Assembly (NCBI RefSeq): GCF_014252055.1
Contig: NZ_CP059208.1
Location: 383,297-447,296 of the forward strand
Reading direction: 5' to 3'
Source of the DNA: Blattabacterium cuenoti
GTDB lineage: Bacteria > Bacteroidota > Bacteroidia > Flavobacteriales > Blattabacteriaceae
Length of the DNA: 64,000 bases
Shown here: piece after piece, positions 30,650-40,557 of the stretch
Layout: each line of letters starts with the position of its first letter
Numbering within the stretch: the stretch's first letter is position 1
Position numbers and translations under genes: made by a program
Notes under the pieces: generated by a model
Seen by the model: the letters and a program-made list of their open reading frames with translations, nothing else
What the model was told of the DNA's origin: nothing
Databases searched by the model: none

Positions 30650-31468
30650 TTAGAAAAAATAGCTAATACTAGCTACTATAGTTGTAATAATAGGCATTAC
30701 AAAAATAAAACTATCCAATCTATCTAAAAACCCCCCATGACCAGGAAAAAAAATTCCTGAATTTTTTACACAAAAAGATCTTTTTATTGTTGATTCTACA
30801 AGATCTCCAATAGTAGCAAAAAATGGAATAACAAAAGATAAAATAATCCAATATATTTCTTCCCATTTATTATATAATAAAAAACCTAAAATTAAACAGG
30901 AAAAAAATCCTCCAATAAACCCTTCTATAGATTTTTTAGGAGAAATGGATATTGCTATTTTTCTTTTCCCCCATTTTTTTCCTATCAGATAGGAAAAAGA
31001 ATCATTTATCCACACTAAAATAAAAGTTCCTAAAATCAATTCTTTTCCGTATACAGCTGTATCGTATATATAATTAGCTAAATAAAAAGGAATTATAATA
31101 TAAACTAACCCAAAAATTAAACGGCTTACTCGTTCTATTTTTTCTTTATGAGAATATTTTTTTGAAAATAATTGAATGATAAAAAAAATTGTAGAATAAG
31201 GAATAAAACATATCATATATGATATTAATCCTTTTTTAATGAGAAGGTCTATCAATATAGAAATTATGAAAAAAAAAGAAACAATTTTAATTAAATACAT
31301 TTCAGTTTGACAAATCATCAAATATTCAAATAAACAAATAAAAGACAATAACATCATAACTATTCTAAAAAATTTTCCTCCTTTTTCAATAGAAAATAAT
31401 ATTATAATAACGTAAAGAAAACCAGTGATACACCTTATTATGAAGTTTGAATTAAAATATTTATTCAT
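30650..31468 (-). CDS. cdsA: phosphatidate cytidylyltransferase CdsA
   Basis: Inner-membrane enzyme making CDP-diacylglycerol from CTP and phosphatidate, 272 residues with about eight helices. WINDSFSYLIGKKWGKRK and SPKKSIEGFIGG match the family, as does the terminal signature ending GHGGFLDRLDS. In that signature the nearly invariant Asp of KDSG is Asn (N236, KNSG). It lies between ftsH and psd. Confidence 0.9.
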   Translation of the reverse strand: MNKYFNSNFIIRCITGFLYVIIILFSIEKGGKFFRIVMMLLSFICLFEYLMICQTEMYLIKIVSFFFIISILIDLLIKKGLISYMICFIPYSTIFFIIQLFSKKYSHKEKIERVSRLIFGLVYIIIPFYLANYIYDTAVYGKELILGTFILVWINDSFSYLIGKKWGKRKIAISISPKKSIEGFIGGFFSCLILGFLLYNKWEEIYWIILSFVIPFFATIGDLVESTIKRSFCVKNSGIFFPGHGGFLDRLDSFIFVMPIITTIVASISYFF

Positions 31469-31496
31469 TCCTTATTTGTATTTTTTTATTTTTTTC

Positions 31497-33446
31497 TCAA
31501 GGATTACTATTAACAGTACTTAACATATCACCAATTTCATCTGGGTAAGGTCTTTCTCCAAATATTTTTTTCAAATCTTCTCTAAAAAGAACTTCTTTTT
31601 CTAATAGTTGGTTAGCAAGCATAGATAATTTTTTCTCGTTATTTTTCAATATTTTTTTTGCTCTTTGATATTGTTCTGTTATAATTTTCGATATTTCTTC
31701 ATCTATAATTTGAGCTGTTTTTTCACTATAAGGTTTAGAAAAACTAAATTCATTTTGACCTGTAGAGTCATAATAAGATATATTTCCTATTTTATCATTT
31801 AGTCCAAAAATAACTACCATTGATTGAGCTTGTTTAGTTACTCTTTCTAAATCATTTAAAGCTCCAGTAGAGATACTACTAAAAATAATTTCTTCAGCAG
31901 ATCTACCTGCTAATAATGTACATATTTCATCTTTCATTTGTTCAGGAGTTGTTAATTGCCTTTCTTCTGGAAGATACCATGCAGACCCTAAAGTTCTACC
32001 TCTTGGTACTATGGTAACTTTGACTAATGGAGCTGCATGTTCTAATAACCAACTTATAGTTGCGTGACCTGCTTCATGATAAGCTATTCTTTTTTTCTCA
32101 TTTGGTTTTATAATTTTATTTTTTTTCTCCAGTCCTCCTATAATACGATCTATAGCGTCTAAAAAATCTTGACTTATTATCTCTGATCTATTTTTTCTTG
32201 CGGCAATAAGAGCTGATTCATTACAAACATTTGCTATATCAGCTCCACTAAATCCAGGAGTTTGCCTAGCTAAAAAATCTATATCTACATTATTAGATAA
32301 TACTAATCTTTTTAGATGAACACAAAATATTTCTTTTCTTTCATTTAATTCAGGAGTATCTACTATTATTGTACGATCAAAGCGTCCAGGACGAAGTAAT
32401 GCCTGATCTAAAATATCAGATCTATTAGTAGCTGCTAATACAATAACATTAGTATTTGTTCCAAACCCATCCATTTCTGTTAATAACTGATTTAAAGTAT
32501 TCTCTCTTTCATCATTAGATCCTGCTATACTACTCTTTCCTCTAGCTCTTCCTATAGCATCTATTTCATCAATAAAAATTATACATGGAGATTTTTCCTT
32601 AGCTTTTTCAAATAAATCCCTAACTCTAGACGCTCCAACTCCCACAAACATTTCTACAAAATCAGATCCTGATAAAGAAAAAAATGGAACTTTAGCTTCC
32701 CCAGCTACAGCTTTTGCTAATAATGTTTTTCCTGTTCCTGGTGGACCTATTAATAAAGCTCCTTTTGGAATTTTTCCTCCTAATTTAGTATATTTTTGAG
32801 GACTTTTTAAAAAGTCAACGATTTCTTGAACCTCCTCTTTTGCTCCATCTAACCCTGCGACATCTTTAAATGTAATTTTCACATCATCATTTTCATCAAA
32901 TAATTTTGCTTTAGATTTTCCAATATTAAATATTTGTCCTCCAGCCCCTCCACCTGTTGCTCCTATCCTTCTGAAAATAAAAATCCAAAAAAAAATTAAA
33001 AGAATGAAAAAGACTCCATAATCAAAAAAGAATTTAGTTATAGTGTATTCTTGCTGATTTTTAAAATCTATAGTAGCAACTATATTATATTTATTTTTAT
33101 ATTCTTCAAACTTTTTTTGAAAAAATTGTAAATCTCCTATTTCAAATTCGTATTGTAATGGATATGTTGTAAAAAACTTTCTTTCATTTTCGTTACTGAA
33201 ATCACGATATGTATTTGATCCTTCGAGAAAAGCATCTTTTTTTAAATAAACAAGGACTGTTTCCTTATGTTTTACCAAAATCTTTTGGACTTCACCTTTT
33301 GATAAAATATCAAAAAAAGTATCCTGATCTATTTTTTTAGGAGTAGAAAAAGAAGATTTAAAAAAAAATATTCCTAAAAATATAGCAAATATAACCGCAT
33401 ATATCCAAAAAAAACTATTCTTACTTTTTATTTTTTTATTTATCAT
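31497..33446 (-). CDS. ftsH: ATP-dependent membrane zinc protease FtsH
   Basis: Membrane-anchored AAA+ protease of 649 residues that degrades membrane and short-lived proteins. TM1 is at residues 12-29 and TM2 at about 141-158. Walker A GPPGTGKT is at residues 234-241, Walker [16 protein letters not shown] and the SRH follow, and the zinc site HEAGH lies near residue 460 with a further acidic ligand downstream. All catalytic elements are intact. It is followed by cdsA and psd. Confidence 0.97.
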   Translation of the reverse strand: MINKKIKSKNSFFWIYAVIFAIFLGIFFFKSSFSTPKKIDQDTFFDILSKGEVQKILVKHKETVLVYLKKDAFLEGSNTYRDFSNENERKFFTTYPLQYEFEIGDLQFFQKKFEEYKNKYNIVATIDFKNQQEYTITKFFFDYGVFFILLIFFWIFIFRRIGATGGGAGGQIFNIGKSKAKLFDENDDVKITFKDVAGLDGAKEEVQEIVDFLKSPQKYTKLGGKIPKGALLIGPPGTGKTLLAKAVAGEAKVPFFSLSGSDFVEMFVGVGASRVRDLFEKAKEKSPCIIFIDEIDAIGRARGKSSIAGSNDERENTLNQLLTEMDGFGTNTNVIVLAATNRSDILDQALLRPGRFDRTIIVDTPELNERKEIFCVHLKRLVLSNNVDIDFLARQTPGFSGADIANVCNESALIAARKNRSEIISQDFLDAIDRIIGGLEKKNKIIKPNEKKRIAYHEAGHATISWLLEHAAPLVKVTIVPRGRTLGSAWYLPEERQLTTPEQMKDEICTLLAGRSAEEIIFSSISTGALNDLERVTKQAQSMVVIFGLNDKIGNISYYDSTGQNEFSFSKPYSEKTAQIIDEEISKIITEQYQRAKKILKNNEKKLSMLANQLLEKEVLFREDLKKIFGERPYPDEIGDMLSTVNSNP

Positions 33447-33498
33447 ATGAGAGGGTCTTCATTATTTTTTATATAAAATCAAAATTTTTTGATCAAAT

Positions 33499-33810
33499 CT
33501 ATTTCCAAAGACTTTCTATATCATAATAATATCTTTTCTTTGTTTGAAATACATGAACAACAATAGAAATATAATCCACTAAAATCCATTCACTATTTCT
33601 TGAACCTTCTGTATGCCAAGGTTTCTCATTTAATCTTTCGATTGTAAATTTTTCTATAGATTGATATATAGCATAAACTTGATTTTTTGAATCACCATTA
33701 CAGATTATAAAATAATCACAAATAAAGTTTCCTTTTTTTTGTAGATCTATTACAGATAAATTTTCTCCTTTAACAATCTGAATTCCTTCTATAATTATAT
33801 TTAATAACAA
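33499..33810 (-). CDS. rsfS: ribosomal silencing factor RsfS
   Basis: Binds L14 and blocks subunit joining under starvation, 103 residues. KGENLSVIDLQKKGNFICDY, FIICNGDSKNQVYAIYQSIE, PWHTEGSRNSEWILVDYISI and VVHVFQTKKRYYYDIESLW are the DUF143 family blocks. There is no ATG; the frame opens with TTG at 33810, giving MLLNIIIEGIQIVKG, close to the family N-terminus. It precedes ftsH by 52 bases. Confidence 0.93.
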   Translation of the reverse strand: MLLNIIIEGIQIVKGENLSVIDLQKKGNFICDYFIICNGDSKNQVYAIYQSIEKFTIERLNEKPWHTEGSRNSEWILVDYISIVVHVFQTKKRYYYDIESLWK

Positions 33811-33917
33811 AATATTAAAGTTATTTTAATTTTTTTTAATTTGGTTAGATATAATGATAAAATTTTACATTTTATTTATATATATCAAATTTCAATTTAA
33901 AACAAACAATTTATAAT

Positions 33918-34682
33918 TTGAAAAAATTAATTTGGCCTATACATCTAATTTTATTAAAAAAAGTTGATTCTACCAATCAATATGCAAAAAAATATTTTTC
34001 TATTAGAAAAAAAAACTGGACTATTATTTGGACAATCAATCAAACTAATGGAAATGGAACTGAAAATAATATATGGTATACAGAAAAATATAAAAACTTA
34101 ACTTTCAGTATTATATTAACACCTATTTCTCCAATTTCCATAGAAAAAAAATACATTATAAATCTTATTACTAGCAATGCTATACACAAAATATTATGTA
34201 ATCATTACCAACACTATTATGATGGTTTATTCTCTATTAAATGGCCTAATGATATTATATTAAATAATAAAAAAATAGGAGGTATTTTAATAGAAAATAA
34301 TATTTTTTTAAATAAGATTTATTATTTTATTATAGGAATAGGATTAAATGTTAATCAAACAAAGTTTGACGAAAAATGGAATGCCAGTTCTCTAAAAAAA
34401 ATTTTTCAAATAAATTTTCAATTAGATTACTTACTTTATAAAATAGTATCATCTATACAAAAAGAATATTTTTTATATACAAAAATAGGAGAAAAAATTA
34501 TAAGGGAATATTATATACATCATTTATATTTAAAAGACGTAAATTCTCTTTTTTATTTTCAAAAAAGAAAAAAAATATTCAAAGGAATTATTAGATCTAT
34601 AACAGATAAAGGTTTTTTAGTTATTGAACATAATAGTAAACTATATTCCTTTTTTAATAAAGAAATACAAATTATCCGGTAA
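33918..34682 (+). CDS. birA: biotin-protein ligase, with a degenerate biotin loop
   Basis: Attaches biotin to carboxylase carrier protein. The 254-residue enzyme lacks the N-terminal DNA-binding domain, so it is not a repressor. LKKVDSTNQYAKKYF, IKWPNDIILNNKKIGGILIE (KWPND at 108-112) and IGIGLNVNQTKF are clear. The normally conserved GRG(R/Q)RG loop reads GNGTEN at residues 45-50, having lost both arginines and a glycine. The start codon is TTG. The last 11 bases overlap the convergent yidC end. Confidence 0.88.
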   Translation: MKKLIWPIHLILLKKVDSTNQYAKKYFSIRKKNWTIIWTINQTNGNGTENNIWYTEKYKNLTFSIILTPISPISIEKKYIINLITSNAIHKILCNHYQHYYDGLFSIKWPNDIILNNKKIGGILIENNIFLNKIYYFIIGIGLNVNQTKFDEKWNASSLKKIFQINFQLDYLLYKIVSSIQKEYFLYTKIGEKIIREYYIHHLYLKDVNSLFYFQKRKKIFKGIIRSITDKGFLVIEHNSKLYSFFNKEIQIIR

Positions 34683-36468
34683 TATTATTTTTATTTTTAT
34701 CAAGTAATTGCTTAATTAATTTTTTCCAACTAATATGTTTTCTATTTTTTTTCCTAATTTTTATAAGGATTTTTTCATCATTTAACATAATTTTCTTAAT
34801 AAAAAACATAAGTCCAATATTAATAATATTGGATATAAAATAATATAAAGAAAGAGCAGATGCATAACTATTTATAAACAGTAACATAATGATAGGCATT
34901 AAATATAATATAAAATTCATATCCGGAATAACATTTTCATTATCATTTTGTTGTATATTATTTTTTCTTCTATCATTACTTAATTTTGTATAAGCTAAAA
35001 GCGCTAATGAATATAATAAAGTTAACAAACTAACATGGCTTCCATAAAATGGAATAGAAAAAGGAAGTTCTAATATAGAATCATATGAAGTAAGATCATC
35101 TACCCATAAAAAAGATTTACCTCTTAAATTTATTATGGTAGGAAAAAATTTAAATAAAGAGTAAAATATAGGAATTTGAAACAATGTAGATATACATCCA
35201 GACATTGGATTTATTCCTACTTTTTGATATAATTCCATTATAGCTCTTTGTTTTTTCAATGTATCTTCATTCTTGTATTTTTTGTTTAATTCTTCTATTT
35301 CTGGATGAATTAATTTCATTATAGCACTAAGTTTATATTGTCTATAAGTAATTGGAGATAATATAAGCTTAACAACTATTGTCATTAAAATAATTATAAT
35401 ACCATAATTCAAATTTGTTTTTTCCAAAAACTGGAAAATTACTAGAAAAAAATATTTATTAATCCATTTCAAAAACCCCCATCCAAATGGAATGATATTT
35501 TCATAATTATTTTTATATTCTTTTAATAAGTTAAAATCTAAAGGACCAAAATAAAATCTAAAAGAGAAACTAAAATTCTCATCTTTCTTTTTATCTTTAT
35601 CTATATTTATAAATGTTTTCCATCCTATTTTTTTCAAACATTTACCATGAATAAAATTTTCAGAAAAAACGAAAATATCTTTTAAAGGCTTTTTTGGAAT
35701 AAATATGGAAGTAAAAAATTGTTGTTTATGAGCTATCCAATTCAAATTAGATATTCTTTTTTCTTCCGTATTTTTTTCAGAAAAGCTTTTTACAAATGAA
35801 ATTGTAGAATTATTATAAATAGAATAATAACTCCTAGTATAAGAATTTTCCCAATTTCTATCTTTTTCAAAAGAAAAAATTTTTTGTTCTAATTTAAAAG
35901 GAAGACCCCTTTTTAAGGGAAAATTTTTTGTTCGTATAAAAAAATCAATATGATATTGATTTTTATTTCCTAAAATATAAATATATTCTAAAAAATCCTG
36001 ATTTTTTACATTAGGATTTTCTGCTTTCATTACAAGAATTTTTTTTTCTTTATTTGAAAAAATAAAAGGTCTAAAAATTAAATTTGTTGAATGAATATTA
36101 TAAAATCCTTTTTTGTTAGGAAATAATATTTCATAACTTAAACTAGAATTATTTATTAAATGAAGGTTTTTAGAATGATTCGAAAAAGTAGGATTATATG
36201 CTTTATATCTTTTTAAAAAAACATCATTTATTTCTCCTCCTTTATTAGATATTTTTATTTTTAAAGCTTTATTTTCTAAAAAAGTATAATCTTCATTATT
36301 TTTTATTTGATTTTTTTCTGTTAAAGAAAAATTTTTATCTTGTAATTTTTCTTTTAAAAAATCATTTTCTTTATGTTCATTGTCAAAAAAATATGTAAAA
36401 AATGTTATTACAAATAATATAAGTAACAGTCCAATTATAGAACTTTGATCTACATTTTTATTATACAT
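34672..36468 (-). CDS. yidC: membrane protein insertase YidC
   Basis: Inserts membrane proteins alone or with SecYEG, 598 residues. TM1 is residues 11-28, followed by a large extracytoplasmic P1 domain (about 60-345) and the conserved C-terminal core with LNYGIIIILMTIVVKLILSP, KYKNEDTLKKQRAIMELYQK, GINPMSGCISTLFQIPIFYS and SFLWVDDLTSYDSIL. The core is intact. Its start overlaps the pyrG stop by 8 bases. Confidence 0.95.
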   Translation of the reverse strand: MYNKNVDQSSIIGLLLILFVITFFTYFFDNEHKENDFLKEKLQDKNFSLTEKNQIKNNEDYTFLENKALKIKISNKGGEINDVFLKRYKAYNPTFSNHSKNLHLINNSSLSYEILFPNKKGFYNIHSTNLIFRPFIFSNKEKKILVMKAENPNVKNQDFLEYIYILGNKNQYHIDFFIRTKNFPLKRGLPFKLEQKIFSFEKDRNWENSYTRSYYSIYNNSTISFVKSFSEKNTEEKRISNLNWIAHKQQFFTSIFIPKKPLKDIFVFSENFIHGKCLKKIGWKTFINIDKDKKKDENFSFSFRFYFGPLDFNLLKEYKNNYENIIPFGWGFLKWINKYFFLVIFQFLEKTNLNYGIIIILMTIVVKLILSPITYRQYKLSAIMKLIHPEIEELNKKYKNEDTLKKQRAIMELYQKVGINPMSGCISTLFQIPIFYSLFKFFPTIINLRGKSFLWVDDLTSYDSILELPFSIPFYGSHVSLLTLLYSLALLAYTKLSNDRRKNNIQQNDNENVIPDMNFILYLMPIIMLLFINSYASALSLYYFISNIINIGLMFFIKKIMLNDEKILIKIRKKNRKHISWKKLIKQLLDKNKNNITG

Positions 36469-38098
36469 AAGAAGAATTCTGAATTTCTAAAAAATTATTA
36501 TCTTTAGATATTTTAACAAAATGAGTAAATAAAGGATGTGGGTTAGTTATTCTACTTTTATATTCAGGATGGTATTGAACCCCTAAAAAAAATATGTGTC
36601 CTTCTAATTCTATAGCTTCTACTAGTCCTGTATCTGGATTAATTCCTACAGCTTTCATGCCTGCTTCAGAAAAATACTTTAAGTAATCATTATTAAATTC
36701 ATATCTATGTCTATGTCTTTCTACAATCTCTTTTTTATTTCCATAAATAGAAAATATTTTAGATCCTTCTACAAGAGTACATCTCCAATTTCCTAAACGC
36801 ATAGTTCCTCCTTTATAGGAAAAATTTTTCTGTTCTTTTATTAAATTTATAACAGGATGAGATATATTTGGATTATTTTCATAACTTCCTGCATTTTTTA
36901 ATCCTAAAACATTTCTAGCAAATTCTATAGCAGCTATTTGCATTCCTAAACATATTCCAAAAAATGGAATTTTATTTTCTCTTGCATATTTTGCAGCGAG
37001 AATTTTTCCTTCTATTCCTCTATTTCCAAATCCTGGAGCAACTAAAATACCTGAAACATCTTCAAAATATTTTCTTATATTTTTTTCTTTAATCATCATA
37101 GAACAAATCCATTTTATATTAACATATATTTTATTTTCAGTTGCAGCATGAATCAATGCTTCTATAATTGATTTATAAGAATCATGTAAGTCTATATATT
37201 TTCCTACTAACGCTATTTTGATTTCATATTTTGGATTTTTATATTTTCTTATAAAATTTTTCCATTTTTTTAAGTTTGGGGATTTAACAGTAGATAAGTT
37301 TAAGTGATTGAGTATAACTTTATCAAAATTTTGAATATGTAATAAACATGGAATATCATATATTACTTTAGTATCAATTGATTCTATAACATATTCTGGT
37401 TTTACATTACAAAACAATGCTATTTTATTTTTAATTTCTTTGGAAATATGCTTCTCTGTCCTACAAATAATAATATCTGCTTGTATCCCATTTTCCATTA
37501 AATTTCGTACAGAATGCTGTGTAGGTTTTGTTTTTATTTCTCCAGTTACTGTAATATATGGAAGCAAAGTTAAATGAATTACCAACCCATTAAATTTTCC
37601 TAACTCTAATCTTAATTGACGAACAGATTCAATATATGGAAGGCTTTCAATATCCCCAACAGTACCTCCTATTTCAATAATAATAATGTCATAATTTTTA
37701 CTATCTCCAATTATTTTAATTCTTCTTTTAATTTCATTGGTAATATGAGGAATAACTTGCACAGTTTTTCCTAAATAATTTCCTTTTCTTTCATTATCTA
37801 TAACAGTTTTATATATCATACCTGATGTAACGTTATTTTCTTTCGTAGTGGATTGATTTAAAAACCTTTCGTAATGTCCAAGATCCAAATCTGTTTCAGC
37901 ACCATCTTTAGTTACAAAACATTCTCCATGTTCATAAGGATTCAATGTCCCAGGATCTATATTAAAATAAGGATCTAATTTCTGTATTGACACTTTATAT
38001 CCTCTAGATTTTAATAACATTCCTAAAGAAGCAGATATAATCCCTTTTCCTAAAGATGAAGTTACTCCACCTGTAACAAAAATGTATTTTACTTCCAT
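36461..38098 (-). CDS. pyrG: CTP synthase
   Basis: Makes CTP from UTP and glutamine, 545 residues. The synthetase domain begins YIFVTGGVTSSLGKGIISAS, then KLDPYFNIDPGTLNPYEHGE and EIGGTVGDIESLPYIES. The glutaminase domain has the nucleophile in FFGICLGMQIAAIEFARN, and the His-Glu pair in GVQYHPEYKSR. Complete. It reads away from the SRP RNA gene and is followed by yidC. Confidence 0.98.
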   Translation of the reverse strand: MEVKYIFVTGGVTSSLGKGIISASLGMLLKSRGYKVSIQKLDPYFNIDPGTLNPYEHGECFVTKDGAETDLDLGHYERFLNQSTTKENNVTSGMIYKTVIDNERKGNYLGKTVQVIPHITNEIKRRIKIIGDSKNYDIIIIEIGGTVGDIESLPYIESVRQLRLELGKFNGLVIHLTLLPYITVTGEIKTKPTQHSVRNLMENGIQADIIICRTEKHISKEIKNKIALFCNVKPEYVIESIDTKVIYDIPCLLHIQNFDKVILNHLNLSTVKSPNLKKWKNFIRKYKNPKYEIKIALVGKYIDLHDSYKSIIEALIHAATENKIYVNIKWICSMMIKEKNIRKYFEDVSGILVAPGFGNRGIEGKILAAKYARENKIPFFGICLGMQIAAIEFARNVLGLKNAGSYENNPNISHPVINLIKEQKNFSYKGGTMRLGNWRCTLVEGSKIFSIYGNKKEIVERHRHRYEFNNDYLKYFSEAGMKAVGINPDTGLVEAIELEGHIFFLGVQYHPEYKSRITNPHPLFTHFVKISKDNNFLEIQNSSYV

Positions 38099-38193
38099 TA
38101 CAATAAATAATATTAAAAAAAAGGTAAAATGAAAATTAAAAAAATTTTTTTCATGCAGAATAAAGAAAAAAGAAGAATTTATGATTTTTTTTT

Positions 38194-38201
38194 TATATTT
38201 G
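38194..38201 (+). promoter_or_regulatory. Bacteroidetes -7 box of the SRP RNA gene
   Basis: TATATTTG matches the Bacteroidetes sigma-A -7 consensus TAnnTTTG exactly. It ends 7 bases before the first base of the SRP RNA terminal stem (38209), the spacing expected for a start site there. No clear -33 TTG is seen at the usual distance. Confidence 0.6.
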
Positions 38202-38208
38202 CCAACTT

Positions 38209-38311
38209 AAGGAGCAAGTTCTACACAATCAGCTCCCTATAAATCCTCCAGGGTGGGAACACAGTAAAGGTAATTAGGTTGAGCGATGTGATGTAGGTAA
38301 GCTTGCTCCTT
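38209..38311 (+). ncRNA. ffs: bacterial signal recognition particle RNA, small type
   Basis: A GC-rich island in AT-rich sequence that folds as one long hairpin. AAGGAGCAAG at 38209-38218 pairs perfectly with CTTGCTCCTT at 38302-38311. The apical domain contains CAGGGTGGGAACACAGTAAA, corresponding to the conserved Ffh-binding loop of small SRP RNAs (asymmetric loop plus GGAA tetraloop). The length of about 103 nt is normal. It acts with Ffh to target nascent membrane proteins to SecY/YidC. clpX starts 45 bases downstream. Confidence 0.88.
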
Positions 38312-38356
38312 TATTTGATAGAAATAAAAAAAACCCAGAAATAAGTTTAGTAGTTT

Positions 38357-39550
38357 ATGGAAAATATATTAATGTGTAATTTCTGTGGAAGGAAAAAAAA
38401 TGAAATAATATTTTTTGTATCTGGTATTAATAACAGTCACATTTGTAATTTTTGTATAGATAAAACTTATTCTATTATACATAGTAATAATACTAAAAAA
38501 AAAGAAGAAATAAATCCTATACAAATTAAAAAACCTAAGGAAATAAAATGTTTTTTAGATGAATATGTTATAGGACAAAATGAAGCAAAAAAAATTATTT
38601 CTGTTGCTGTTTATAATCATTACAAAAGAATATTATTCTATTCTTCTAGCAAAAAGAATGAAAAAGAAATTGAAATAGAAAAATCAAATGTATTATTGAT
38701 AGGGAATACAGGGACAGGAAAAACATTATTAGCAAAAAGTATTTCAAAACTATTGAATGTTCCTTTTTCTATAGCTGATGCAACAACTTTGACTGAAGCT
38801 GGGTATGTTGGAGAAGATGTAGAGTCTATTTTAACAAGATTATTACAATCTGTTAATTATGATATACGTTCTGCAGAAAAAGGAATTATTTTTATAGATG
38901 AAATAGATAAAATTTCTAAAAAGAGTAATAATCCTTCTATAACTAGAGATGTTTCTGGGGAAGGTGTTCAACAAGCTTTACTTAAAATATTAGAAGGTTC
39001 AATTATAAATGTTCCACCTCAAGGTGGTAGAAAACATCCAGAACAAAAAATGATACAAATAAATACTGAAAATATTTTATTTATAGCAGGAGGATCTTTT
39101 GATGGAATAGATCAAATAATTTTGAATAGAACAAATCAAAATTCAATAGGATATATTTCGAATAAAAATAAAACAAAAAAAAATAATAATATTATAGCTG
39201 AAGATTTGATAAAGTTTGGATTAATTCCAGAACTTATAGGAAGATTTCCTATTATAACTCATTTAAATCCATTAGATAAAAATGCATTAAAAAAAATTTT
39301 AATAAAACCTAAAAATGCTTTAATTAAACAATATCAAAAACTATTTAATATGGATAATATATCTGTTAACATAACAGATGAAGCATTAGATATAATTGTA
39401 GAAGAAACATTAAAGTTAGGTTTAGGTGCTAGAGGTTTAAGAACTTTCTGTGAAAAAATATTTTTAGAATATATTTTCAATATAGAAAATACAAAATCTA
39501 TTTTGACTATAGGTAAAGAAGACGTTGTAAAAAAATTACTGCATTCTTAA
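38357..39550 (+). CDS. clpX: ClpXP protease ATP-binding subunit ClpX
   Basis: AAA+ unfoldase, 397 residues. The N-terminal zinc finger shows CNFCGRKKNE and CNFCIDKTYS (two CxxC pairs). Walker A is GNTGTGKT, Walker B is [15 protein letters not shown], and pore and sensor motifs follow in DVSGEGVQQALLKILEG and GARGLR. An internal Met at residue 5 is an alternative start. The last 15 bases overlap the convergent obgE end. Confidence 0.96.
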   Translation: MENILMCNFCGRKKNEIIFFVSGINNSHICNFCIDKTYSIIHSNNTKKKEEINPIQIKKPKEIKCFLDEYVIGQNEAKKIISVAVYNHYKRILFYSSSKKNEKEIEIEKSNVLLIGNTGTGKTLLAKSISKLLNVPFSIADATTLTEAGYVGEDVESILTRLLQSVNYDIRSAEKGIIFIDEIDKISKKSNNPSITRDVSGEGVQQALLKILEGSIINVPPQGGRKHPEQKMIQINTENILFIAGGSFDGIDQIILNRTNQNSIGYISNKNKTKKNNNIIAEDLIKFGLIPELIGRFPIITHLNPLDKNALKKILIKPKNALIKQYQKLFNMDNISVNITDEALDIIVEETLKLGLGARGLRTFCEKIFLEYIFNIENTKSILTIGKEDVVKKLLHS

Positions 39551-40540
39551 TTTTTTTTCTAAAATTTTATAGATTTTCTCTTTAATAAAATCTAACCCTT
39601 CTCCTGTAAAAGAAGAAATAAATGTAATATTTTCATTTATATCAGAAAATATTTTTTCTATTTTTCTTTTTTCTTTATTATTGATAATTAAGTCCGATTT
39701 AGAAATAGCTAACAATCTTTTTTTAGATAACAATTCAGGGTTAAATTTTTTTAATTCATTTAATAAAATATTATATTCTCTTTTTTTATATTTTGTTTCT
39801 GAAGAAATTAATATTAATAAAGCTGAATTTCGTTCAATATGTCTTAAAAATCGATATCCTAATCCTTTTCCACAAGACGCCATTTCTACAATACCAGGAA
39901 TATCTGCAATTAAAAATGAATCAAAATTGTGTTTTATAACACCCAAATTAGGTTTTTTAGTAGTAAATGAAAAATTACCTATTTTAGGCTTTGCTTTAGT
40001 AATAGAAGATAATAAACTTGATTTTCCTGTATTAGGAAACCCTATTATCCCTATGTCTGCTAAAATTTTTAATTCTAAAGAAATCCAACACCCTTTTGTT
40101 TTAATACCAGGATGAGCGTAACGTCTAGATTTTACTAAAGAATTTTTAAAGAAAAAATTTCCTTTTCCCCCCATTCCTCCATAAAATAGGATTTTTTTTT
40201 GATTGTTTTTAATTATTTCTGTTATTACTTTTTTATTTTCATCCTTAATAACAGTCCCTATTGGAACTTGTATAAATAAATCTTTTCCATTAGCTCCGGT
40301 TATATTATTCCCTCTTCCTGGTAATCCAGATTTTGCAATCCAATGTTTGTTATATTTTAGATGAAAAAAAGTATGAATATGAGAATTTCCACAAATTATT
40401 ATGTTTCCTCCTTTTCCTCCTGATCCTCCATCAGGACCACCTCTTATAATATTTCTTTCTCTATGAAAATGAATTGCTCCAGAACCACCATCTCCACTTT
40501 TACAGAAAATTTTTATTGAATCAATAAAACTTTCTTTCAT
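39536..40540 (-). CDS. obgE: Obg family GTPase ObgE/CgtA
   Basis: Ribosome-assembly GTPase, 334 residues. The glycine-rich Obg fold spans residues 1-158 (SGDGGSGAIHFHRERNIIRG, GGPDGGSGGKGGNII). The G domain has GFPNTGKSSLLSSITKAKPK, switch I TTKKPNLGV, DIPGIVEMASCGKGLGYRFL, and a SKSD-type G4. The C-terminal OCT extension is absent. It follows adk's usual partner position, with adk 17 bases downstream. Confidence 0.95.
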   Translation of the reverse strand: MKESFIDSIKIFCKSGDGGSGAIHFHRERNIIRGGPDGGSGGKGGNIIICGNSHIHTFFHLKYNKHWIAKSGLPGRGNNITGANGKDLFIQVPIGTVIKDENKKVITEIIKNNQKKILFYGGMGGKGNFFFKNSLVKSRRYAHPGIKTKGCWISLELKILADIGIIGFPNTGKSSLLSSITKAKPKIGNFSFTTKKPNLGVIKHNFDSFLIADIPGIVEMASCGKGLGYRFLRHIERNSALLILISSETKYKKREYNILLNELKKFNPELLSKKRLLAISKSDLIINNKEKRKIEKIFSDINENITFISSFTGEGLDFIKEKIYKILEKKLRMQ

Positions 40541-40557
40541 CTTAATTTTAATTTTTC

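Noticed and set aside
38185-38205. TTGGCAAATAT on the minus strand near the SRP RNA as a sigma-54 site for pyrG
   Set aside because: There is no GC 12 bases after the GG, so the -12 element is missing.
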